Notes under the pieces: model-generated
The model's input: only the letters and a program-made list of their open reading frames with translations
Told to the model about the DNA's origin: nothing
Database searches by the model: none
Part shown: piece after piece, positions 38,977 through 48,636 of the stretch
How the letters are laid out: the number at the start of each line of letters is the position of its first letter
Position numbering within the stretch: position 1 is the stretch's first letter
Position numbers and translations under genes: made by a program
Assembly (NCBI RefSeq): GCF_000002985.6
Contig: NC_003280.10
Coordinates: 4,956,501 to 5,020,500, forward strand
Origin: Caenorhabditis elegans
Taxonomy: Eukaryota; Nematoda; Chromadorea; Rhabditida; Rhabditidae
DNA length: 64,000 bases
Reading direction: 5' to 3'

Positions 38977-39163
38977 GCATTTTCTCCCCATTTTGTGATC
39001 CACAGATTCATCTTACTGTAATATACGGAACCCTTACTCGATTTTATTATCCGCCAAACGCCAATGTATTATACTATACAAAACAATAAATCCCACTCGC
39101 TTTCTCATTTCTGCCGTCATTTTCTAACTCTAAATTCACTAATTGCGTTCCAGATATTCCAGA

Positions 39164-39750
39164 ATGAGCAAGTTCTATGGTGTGGCTCACGGTTTCAAGC
39201 GTGGAGTTTTCACTGAGTGGGCTGAAGCTAAGAAACAAATCGACAAGTTCCCACAGCCAGTTTACAAGAAGTTTGAAACCGAGGAAGAAGCTCAAAAATA
39301 TGTGGATGATCGTAAGCCAAAGAAAGTTGAATGTGAGTTGCCTTTCTCATATTTTCACATTTATAAAATCAATTTTGCATTTAATAAAACATTTCATTTA
39401 CAGCAACCTTTCCTGAATCAACTCACGACACCTACTATGCTGTAGCACGTGGACATTCTGTTGGAGTCTTCACCAACTACAACGAGGTTAAGGAGCATGT
39501 AAGTTTATTATTATTTTTATTATTTCAAGTTTAAAATTTTAATTTTCAGATCAAAAACTACCCACAGCCATTGCACAAAAAATGGTCGACCCTTGAGGAA
39601 GCCATCGCCTACTTCCACAAATACTACGAGGGAAAAGAGGAAGCCAAGAAAGCTGAAAATGAAGAGAAGCCGGATAAGTCCGAGAAACGAGAATCCAAGA
39701 GAAAGGCTGACCAGGAGGAATCCGTCGAGAAGAAGAAGAAAAAGAAGTAA
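39164..39750 (+). CDS. Tandem RNase H1 hybrid-binding-domain protein without catalytic domain
   Basis: Exons 39164-39332, 39404-39498 and 39550-39750 encode about 155 residues. Two copies of the RNase H1 N-terminal hybrid-binding domain follow one another: KFYGVAHGFKRGVFTEWAEAK...YKKFETEEEAQKYV and YYAVARGHSVGVFTNYNEVK...LHKKWSTLEEAIAYF. The tail is a highly charged KKAENEEKPDK...KKKKK stretch resembling a nuclear signal. No RNase H catalytic residues are present. The start follows ttccag with one base between, typical of trans-splicing. It lies 187 bp downstream of vps-24 and 187 bp before rnh-1.0. Published work describes alternatively spliced rnh-1.0 products with one or two such domains, so this may be annotated as an rnh-1.0 isoform rather than a separate gene. 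Likely role: binding RNA-DNA hybrids or dsRNA (inference). Confidence 0.8.
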
Positions 39751-39937
39751 AATAATTTGATTTTTACAATTGTTTTTCTGCCTCAATACAACAGTTTATC
39801 ATGTAAAATGTTTTCGAGATTCTACTTTGGTCAATTTTCCTTTTTAACTGATATTTTGTAGAAAGTAGAATATACTCAAAACTTGAAAAATTTCAGATTT
39901 TGAACGCTTTTCTCACAAGAGCGCCAGTCGCTCGAAC

Positions 39938-41485
39938 ATGGGAAAAAACGATCAATATTATGCAGTGGCACGTGGAAAACAGGTAAAAATTCAGGGAAAA
40001 AATGTATTCAGATTCGATTTTTAACAAAAATACGGCTCCCGGTCTCGAAACGGTAAATGTGTAAGGTTACTGTAGTTTCAAGCTTAAGATTTTGCGAAAA
40101 TTTCATCGATTTTTAATTTTTTTTTACTAGAATGAAAACATTTATTGATCTAAAGATCAACAATAAAAACAAAAATTTTCAACAAATACTGGAAGAAACT
40201 CTGAAAAGTCGATAAAAATTTCGCACCAACAAGGAGTTTGAACTTACAGTACCCCTTAAAGGCGCAGACCCGTTGGAATTTATTGATAAACTTGTCGTGT
40301 CGAGACCGGGTACAGTATTTTTGGTGCAAAATCTCGCGTTTGGTTAATATGCATAATTCAGGTTGGTATCTACCGTACATGGAACGAGTGCAAAACGCAG
40401 ATTGACGGATTCCAAAATGCGAGGTAAATGCAATTCCGTTTTCGTTTCTTCTGGACGATTTTTTGAAAATTTAGGAGTCAAACGTTGTTTTAGATTCAAG
40501 AAATTCGCCACTGAAGCTGAAGCTCGTAAATTCGTTGCCGATAATATGAGTGTTCCAGGATCAAGTAAGCTTTCAGGCAGTTTTTCCAGAAATCTTTAGT
40601 TTTCAGAGCCGGTTACTCCTGCAGTATCAACTTCATCGGCCACAAGAAAACGGACGCATGAAGGAACAAAATTTACAGAAGCTAAGAAAATGAAGACAGA
40701 AGAAGAAGGTGATTATTGCAATAAAAATCTTTATTTATAATTAATTATAATTTTCACGAAAAAATTTCAGTTATCGATCCCGAATTTGCCAATGCACCAG
40801 TTGTGTACACAGACGGAGCTTGCTCTTCCAATGGAACAAAAAATGCGAAAGCCGGATGGGGTGTCTACTGGGGAGATGACAGTGAAGACAATGAATTTGG
40901 ACCGGTGTACGGAGCACCTACCAACAACAGAGGAGAACTTATTGCTGTTCAGAAAGCAATTGAAAAAGTAATTAACATTTAAAAACAACAAAAAACAAGT
41001 CAAGAAATACTATTTATTGGGCACAAAAATGCCAAAGAAAGTTGCATTTCCGTTGGCCACTGGCTTTTCTTGTTTCGATTTTCTTATGGCCCTTTTTTTT
41101 TAAACGCTAAAATTACTTTAAAAAAAATATTTTTTTTTAATCTAAATAATTCAAATTTTAGGCTATAGAGAAGCGTCTTCCAAAAGTTGTTATCAAAACT
41201 GATTCCAATCTTCTCGTACAGTCAATGAACATTTGGATTCATGGTTGGAAGCGAAAAGGATGGAAAACATCTACAGGATCGGAGGTTCTCAATCAGGATG
41301 TTCTCATGAAAATTGATAATTTGAGACAAAAACTCAAGGTTGGCAGTTAACCTGCTGTTTTTTCTGAAATATTATGAATTTAGGTTAAATTCCTACATGT
41401 TCGTGGTCATGCGGGAATTGATGGAAATGAAAAAGCGGATGAACTTGCAAGAAAAGGAGCCCAAATGTTCATTAAACGCTCATAA
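39938..41485 (+). CDS. rnh-1.0: Ribonuclease H1
   Basis: Seven exons: 39938-39982, 40362-40423, 40494-40564, 40607-40708, 40771-40967, 41162-41338 and 41384-41485, about 251 residues. One N-terminal hybrid-binding domain (QYYAVARGKQVGIYRTWNECK...RFKKFATEAEARKFV) is followed by a basic linker (ATRKRTHEG...KKMK). The catalytic domain has all four acidic residues in context: YTDGAC, RGELIAV, KTDSNLL and GNEKADELA, plus HVRGHAG. The enzyme cuts RNA in RNA-DNA hybrids in the nucleus and probably mitochondria. Intron 1 carries a copy of a dispersed repeat (40030-40330). The polyadenylation signal is near 41513. The 3' end faces that of the minus-strand gene 51 bp away. Confidence 0.93.
40025..40330. 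repeat. Dispersed repeat with GTCGAGACCGGGTAC word in rnh-1.0 intron 1
   Basis: Carries cccggtctcgaaacggtaaa at the left and, in opposite orientation, gtgtcgagaccgggtacagt at the right, so the ends are inverted. A related segment (tccgagaccgggtaccgtac) occurs at 47870-47905. These words belong to a very common C. elegans dispersed repeat. Confidence 0.6.
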
Positions 41486-41536
41486 TTTATTTTTGAAGGT
41501 TCTTGAAGTTGAAATAAAATGAGTTTATTTTCAGTA

Positions 41537-42257
41537 TTACTTTCCCAGGTTTTTGAAATACTCAATATCATGAAGCTCTCCATCACTGAAAGTATTAAAA
41601 ACTTTGAAGGAAAGAAGCTTTCCAACTCTCACCAGTAGAAAGTCTTCAATTCTACTTTATACGATTTTCCAACAATCTTCGAAGCATCCACATGAACATG
41701 TTCAAAGGTATCTTTTTGCATATAAACATAGCCATATGGAAATTTTGTAATTTTCCATTTCAAGTCTTCACAAATTATTCCAAAGAGTTCTTGTAAGTCT
41801 GCAAAGGACCCAGGTGGAGTGCTACCGGGTTTCTGTGCATGTACCCACTGAAAATAAACTAGGTTTTAGTTGCTTAAAAATTCGACGAACAAGTGAGCCA
41901 GCAGAATCCGCCGGAACTGGAATATTCGACCATTGAAAGCCAGAAGAGAAATATGTGTCGAAAGAGAGCATACAAGTCAAGTTTCGAATGCACCCAGGCC
42001 CTTCCGAGGATGTAAGACGATCATCAGGTTCTTCGGATTGCCAATGTCCACCGTATTCTGCGAGGAAATAAATATTTCAGATTGTATTCTAATTCGTTGT
42101 GAGACCATCCAGATTCGGAAAAAGAAAATGAGATAGAATTAGTTTACGAACCTCTATAGTGTTCCGATCGAATGTCCGGGCAGAAGCATGTGTCGTCGTC
42201 TTCACAGTTGGCGAATGCCAAAGTAAAAAAGCAAGCTAAGAAGCAAATAAACTTCAT
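41537..42257 (-). CDS. Small secreted nematode protein, function unknown
   Basis: Four exons on the minus strand, start at 42257, stop at 41539-41537, about 165 residues. The N-terminus MKFICFLACFFTLAFANC is a textbook signal peptide. The mature part has cysteines in DDDTCFCPDIRS, GPGCIRNLTCML, GIICEDLKW and FYWCDGELH. The middle and C-terminal part (KWKITKFPYGYVYMQKDTFEHVHVD) looks like a small beta-rich extracellular domain. Two introns use gttcgt-type donors. I do not recognise a named domain. Gene order is convergent with rnh-1.0. Confidence 0.72.
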
Positions 42258-43023
42258 TTTAGATTCAATAAGTATATTTTTCCAACCATTTTATACTTTT
42301 CAAGTGTGTTCTGCTTTGTAAAAGCTTAATGGAATTTTCAGTTTTCTGAACTATCGAACTGTAATTGGGTCGTCTTAAAAATACCGGATGTGAAATGTTT
42401 GTCTGGTGTGAGACGACAAAATGACTATTTTATGCATTCAAAAATAAGAACTTGTTACTTTGAATGAAGACATTAATACATTATTTTCGAAGTTTTTCCT
42501 GTAAAGTCTAACTGTGTAAAATCTTTGTATTTCAATAAGTTTAAAGGGAGAGCGAATCATGAGAAATGGTCTCGCACCGCGCTCTGAATTATTTTTGATC
42601 TTGATCCTTTCACAGAAATCTTTTTTAATTTGTCATTCCAATGTAAAACTGGTCGATGCTCTTTTGACCAAAATTCCTTTTTTTTGTGAGTAGATGAAGA
42701 AAACGGGTTCCGTATGCTATTTCGAGTTATTTTAACTTTCATTTCTTATAAATCAAAAACTCTTTCAAACTCGTTTATCCATTTCAAATTCCCTCGCAGT
42801 TTTTCTCTGTGTCTCTCATTCTACACAGTGTCTCTGATTCTCTATGTGTAATTTTGCGTGACGGTGTTTGCGGAAGAGAGAGGCAAGATGAAAATTTTGA
42901 ATTCTTGTCGCTGTTTTTCTCTGTTTTGCATGGTTTCGTTTGTTTAATAAAAGTTTCTCGTCGTATTTAGCAGTCAGATTGTCAATTATATTCGTATTAA
43001 TCAAGGTTTTATCATTTTCAGCG
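42258..43023. promoter_or_regulatory. Divergent promoter region between the secreted-protein and citron-like genes
   Basis: About 770 bp between the two start codons. It holds a pyrimidine-rich segment at 42780-42860 and a TTTTCAG acceptor right before the citron-like ATG. That acceptor could serve trans-splicing or an upstream noncoding exon. No coding exon was found. Confidence 0.5.
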
Positions 43024-46000
43024 ATGTGTGACTCTGTTTACACAACACCGCAGTCAGTCACATCAAAGAAGACCCCACGACGGAGAGCTCTCTCGCCGAA
43101 ACAGAAGCCGTACTCTTCTCCCTTCCAGGTGAACTTACCCATTAAATTTTTGAAATAACTTAAAAGTTTTTTTTTCAGGTGATCGACCTCAACAACGAAT
43201 CACACGAGGATCTCAAAAAACGTGTTCTGGACGCTGAGAACATCATCCAGGATTTGCGATCCGAGAGGGATGCTCTTCATGAAACACTCGTCGATAAGGC
43301 TGGATTGAACGAGAGTGTCATAATCGAGCAAAGCAAGAGAGTATCAACTCAGGAAACACGGATCTACAGAAGAGATGTAAACTTGCTGGAGGATGACTTA
43401 AAGCATCATCAGTCTCAGATCAGAATCCTGCAGAACAAATGCTCAACGCTTGAAATGGAGAAGCAAACGTTGCAAGAAACTATTCAACGTGCACAAGACG
43501 ACAAGAAAGAAACAGAGACAGAGTTGGAATCCTCAAGATCTCGTCTACACGTTCTGGAAAAAGAATTGTCAGCGAAGGCCAACGATATCTTTATGGTGAC
43601 CAAGGACCTGCATGACAAGAATGAAGAGCTCACTAGTTTCCGTATGGAGTATGTTACAAAGTTATCAGAAGCTAATCGGGAGAAGAAAGCGCTCGAAGAA
43701 AAGCTTGAGAAGTACAAGAACGACATGAAAGAGAACGATCGCAAGAGCCTCGAGTTGAACAAAGAGCAGGTCACCACTCAAAATGTTTTGAGTGAGGTCA
43801 GGCAACTTTCTGCTCATTTCGAGTTTTTGACACCAGTCAGAAAAAATGCTTCAAAAATAAGAGAGCTAGATGAGTATCACCAGTTGTCGGCAAAGGTAAT
43901 TGAGGAGTCTATGAACGATTTGAAGATCAAGAATGAGACTTTGACGAAAGAACTTTCGGACAAGACGGAGCTGGTGAAAATGAAGAACGAAGAGTTGGAA
44001 GACCTTCGTCAAACTACAACAGCGTCGTTGGGAGATTCTGAACAAGCGACAAAGTATTTGCATGAAGAGAACATGAAGGTAAAATTTTCAATTATTGTTC
44101 TATAAATAATTCTTGGATCTTTTTCAGCTAACTCGTCAAAAAGCTGATATTCGCTGTGAACTCCTCGAAGCTCGTCGAAAAGTTGAAGGATTCGATAAGC
44201 TAAAGCAGGAGCTCGAAAAGGAACGCGACGACGCTTTGGCTGACGTTCAAAAAATCAGAGAAGTGAAGCGGAATGTGGAAAGAGAACTTCAGTCCCTCAC
44301 GTCGTTGATGGCAGAACGTGATGAGCAAATCGAGGAGTTGAAGACGAAAATGTTCAGTTTCGAGATGATTAAAAAAGATCATGAATCTGCGAAGAACGAG
44401 CTGTCGAGAACTCAAGAAAAACTGGATCAAATGGGAAAACATTTGATTATGGCCGACCAACAGTGTTCTACTTTCAAATCGCTTAAAGAATCTGCCGAAG
44501 GATCTCGCAGAAGAGCCATTGAGCAGTGCAACGAGATGGTGGTTCGAATCAGAGATCTTCAAACATCACTTGAGAGTCAACGCAAAGTGGAGCAAGAAGT
44601 TGAAATGCTGAAAGCGGAAAATTCACGTCAAGCCAAGAAAATCGAGTTCATGAAAGAGGAAATTCAAGAAGTTCATTTGGATTATCGACAAGAGTTGAGT
44701 CGGTTGGCAGAGAAGACCAAAGGAAAAGAAGACGCTGATCATCTTCGCCTAACACTTTCACAACGGGACAGTGAACTTCGAAGTGCGAAGAAAACTATTC
44801 AAGAGGTCAAGGCAGATAATCAAAAGGTCCAGTTGATGCTCGTAGAAGTTCGCCAGCACCAAGAGAAAATTCTTGAGGAAAATGTCAGACTTCGCAAAGG
44901 AATGGCAGATGCACTCGCTAAAATTGAAGAATATAAACGAAGCTGGCAAAACTCGCAGGAAACATGTGAACGTCTTGAACGAGAAAGTGCTACAAAAGAG
45001 GACAAACTAGACAAACTCGAAGAAGAGCTACAGGAGAAAAAGCAACAAATTGCCGAATCAAAGGAGCTGGTGACGTACTTGCACAGCCAGATTGATGCGA
45101 AGCAGACCAAGCAACCAAAGTTAGGCAGAAGAAGCACTTTGCTGAGCACGGTTTCAGAAATGGACACTTCCGTTTATGTAAGATAATTTTTTATATCGCA
45201 CAAATTAATAACCAATTTTTAAATTTACAGATGCGTGAAGCTGAAGAAGTTCGTGCTCTTGAAGAACAACGGCAGGCTCTGATGAGTAATCTCGCGGAGA
45301 AAAGACGTCAACTTGTCGATTCGAAGAAATCTCAGTCAACTGCCAACACTACGATTGTCACAACCACAACCACTGAAATTTCAAAATCAAGTCAATCTGC
45401 AAGTGAGCTCTCCAATAGGCAAGGAACGATGCGGCACGATATTCCTCACAAATGGAAGGCCTTCCGCCACGTTGGAGTTCTTTCAATGAAATGCTCACTT
45501 TGCTTCGTTGGAATCTCAGCTTTTGCAAAAGCCAAGAAATGCTCTCATTGTGATGTTCATGTTCATGCATCATGTGCGCCACGAGTCAATAATACGTGTG
45601 GAATGCCGCTGCAATGTGCCACGTATTATCGAGAGAATCATACGACAGTGTCGTCAAGTGGAGTATCGGAAGGAAGAATGAATGGATGGTTGAGAGTATA
45701 TCGTGATGATATGACTGGATCAACTTGGATTGCTTCGTGGGCAATGATGGATTTGACTCGTATCTCTTTCTACACAAATGATGGTGCGGATCTCGAGAAA
45801 CCATTCTTTTCGATCGATCTGAATAAGGAGCAATGGGTGCTAAGAACTGGACAAGAAATGCCGGTGGATTGTGATGATTCGATGAGAGCCAATAATGTCC
45901 TGATGATCAAGATGCCACGTAGATGCTTGTATATTCTTGCCCCTTCACAACCGTCTGCAAGAAGATGGGCAGAATGTCTTCAAACTGCACAAAGGAAAAG

Positions 46001-47141
46001 AATGATGTTAAACTCAAAAGAATCTTCGATTGCTGAGTTCACATGTTTATTGGTACTCAATTCGCCGAACAACTTGAAGATTTTCAAGGCATATGTGAGT
46101 TAAACTTTCGATTCCTAAGAACTTAGAACCAACACTATTTCCTTTTCAGACCATCGAAGACTGGATTCTATTTGCTACTCAAACTGGGCTCTTCTTCACA
46201 AGTATTTCTCAACCTCGAAACCCAATGCGAATCGCTGGACCAAATTCAGTTACTTCGCTGGAGATTATGGCTGAAATCAAATGTGTTGCAATGGTGGCGA
46301 ACAGCAGTGGACAGTTGGCAATGATTCCATTGGATTCGCTTATTCTGGCCATGCAAAGCACTCAACCGTCGATTCGACCAGAAATTCTCCCAGAATTCGA
46401 GCACGTTCATATGATAAAGTATCATCAACAAAATGGACAACGATTCCTATTGATTTCGGATGATACTCATTTGCACGTTAGAAAGTATAATGCCACTAGA
46501 GATATCTTCAGCCAATATGCGGTTAGTTTCGAAGAAATATATTTGAGATTTCATAATTTAAATATTTCCAGAAATTCGACGTTCCTGAACCAATAAGCTT
46601 CATCGAAAGTGCTCCATCGGGAATCATCTTCGCATGTGACACATTCTATTATGTCGCCTTGGATCACCAAACTTCGTCCAACGTTTCCGCTCGAAAATTG
46701 ATGTCTCCAAATAAAAACGAATTCCCGATCAGTGCTCAGATGATAAATCAAAATGAAGTGCTCCTGGCTTATCAAAACCAGGGAATTTTTGTGAATTTGC
46801 ACGGAGAACAATCACGAAACGAAACAATTGAATGGGAGAAGATGCCGATGGAGTTCATCTACACATCACCATTCCTGTATATTGTTCACGATGACTCGAT
46901 CGAAATTCTGGAAATTTCTGAAACCTCGGATAGGACTGTGTTGGCTGAGCGAGCCCTTTTTGAGTGTGTCAATGCTCATGTGATTGGACGCCAATATGAA
47001 GGCGTACTGATTTCCGTTTCGTCAAACGATTCTACAGAAGTACACAGATTCTCAACGGCAACTGGACAGAAGCAGAAGAACAATGTTTCGAAAAGAAGAG
47101 GAGCGTCTCCATATAATTCACTTAAACGCACTAAAAACTAA
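43024..47141 (+). CDS. Citron-like coiled-coil protein with C1, PH and CNH domains, no kinase domain
   Basis: Exons 43024-43128, 43179-44079, 44128-45177, 45231-46094, 46150-46521 and 46572-47141, about 1290 residues. After a short basic N-terminus (MCDSVYTTPQS), residues ~35-690 are a near-continuous coiled coil. A C1 zinc finger follows, with the pattern HKWKAFRHVG...CSLCFVG...CSHCDVHVHASC. Next come a PH domain (GRMNGWLRVYRDDM...) and a C-terminal CNH region (EFTCLLVLNS...IEDWILFATQTGLFF). The tail is basic (KRRGASPYNSLKRTK). This order is that of citron kinase minus its kinase domain. Citron links RhoA to the midbody ring in cytokinesis, and an equivalent scaffold role is inferred. The basic Ser/Pro N-terminus could be a phosphorylation-controlled segment. 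AATAAA lies near 47287. Confidence 0.88.
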
Positions 47142-47472
47142 ACCATTATCTGACATTTCTGAACATAGATTTATTACCATGTGCCGACAAGAGCCAAGAT
47201 TTATTTATTCTGTGTAAAATAATTTTTAAAATCTTTTGTTTGTACCATAATTATTAACAATTGGTCTCTACTTTGATGAATATAAAATAAATTGCTTGTG
47301 ATTTTGAATGGCCTTCTAGTTTCCATGCATAGAGAGGGGCGATGATGATTTGTCATCACTTTTACACACATTTCTAGTTTCCAATCGACTTTGAACTCTT
47401 TTGTCTAATGGCATAGTAAAGGAAGTATTTATAGGTCAAGTATTCATTTGGTTATATCATTTCAAAAGCATT

Positions 47473-48297
47473 ATGAATTCAATTCTTCATAGATTTTTTC
47501 TTGTAATTATAGTTATTTCTTTCTGTGATGCAGGTATAGAAACAGTTTTAGAAATGCATTATTCATTTGATAACATGATATTTAGACACCTGCATTGATA
47601 AATTCTGTCCACCTGGGACTTTTTGTGATGAAAGGCCAGGTCCATGTGTGAAGCCTCCATGTAGAACAATTTTGGCCTGTTTGCCAGTTGAAGCAAATGG
47701 TGAGAAGTGAAGTTATTATCAAATTAATTTTTCGCGGAAAGATTTGGGTCCCGCCACGAAATGATATGAAAAGAACAATTTCTAAAAAGAACAATTTCAA
47801 AAAAAAACATCAGAAATAATATAAATTTCGAAGTACGTACTTGCGGGTACTGTAGCTGCAAAATTTCGTTCAGTCCGAGACCGGGTACCGTACTTTTCGT
47901 TGAATTTTTTTAAAATTGGATCTGCAAAAGAAACACTATTTAGTCGAGCAGTGGACTTTAAATGGTTTACGAAATGCTTAATAAATTGAAATCCTTTTTC
48001 CCAGGTTGTGCACGAATGGAATGCAGTGCTCCAAAAGTGTGTGTTGAGCGAGTTCGTCCCTGCATTGGTAGATCATGCAAGGAAATTGCAACCTGCGAAA
48101 CTCCAAATAGTACGTTTCCTTTGTCAGTTTATTATATCAATTTTGAGAATTATTCAGCATGTGCCGCAGTCGTGTGTCCACCATCACAAAAATGCGAACT
48201 GGAGAATGGAAAACCATCTTGCAAGAAGTTTATCCCACCGACACGAGGAATAATTGGGAAAGCAGTTCTTGATGAGAAGCAATTTCAAGAAAATTGA
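47473..48297 (+). CDS. Cysteine-rich secreted protein, function unknown
   Basis: Exons 47473-47533, 47586-47699, 48005-48110 (approximate end) and about 48160-48297, all joined in phase 1, giving about 139 residues. Signal peptide MNSILHRFFLVIIVISFCDA is followed by three similar Cys-rich modules: CIDKFCPPGTFCDERPGPC, CARMECSAPKVCVERVRPC and CAAVVCPPSQKCELENGKP. The CxxxxCxPxxxC spacing resembles short follistatin/EGF-like or TIL-like modules; no exact family assignment is possible by eye. Each repeat starts at an exon boundary, pointing to exon duplication. Intron 2 holds a dispersed-repeat fragment (about 47820-47915). The gene lies 331 bp after the citron-like stop and 339 bp before the kinase gene. 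Confidence 0.78.
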
Positions 48298-48636
48298 TAT
48301 ATATCAATGATATGATACTCTTTTATAAAAATAAAATCCTTAGCTATGCTATTTTTACACTCAAATTGCAAAAGTCACAAGACATTCCAATTTCTGGTGA
48401 CACACACCAGCCCGCTTCTCGCCTTGAAAACGCCCCGAAGAAGTGAGCAATGAAAATATGTTGAAAAAAGCACAACAATTGATATCATGGGTGTAGCGTG
48501 AACCAGAAAACACTAATTATTATTTATTAAAAAATGTCACGTTTCCACCTCCCACAACTGCATCAATCTCGTCTCAGATTATTTTGAATTTATACATTTA
48601 CCCATCTGTACAAGTTGGCAGGAATTTCGTTTTAAA

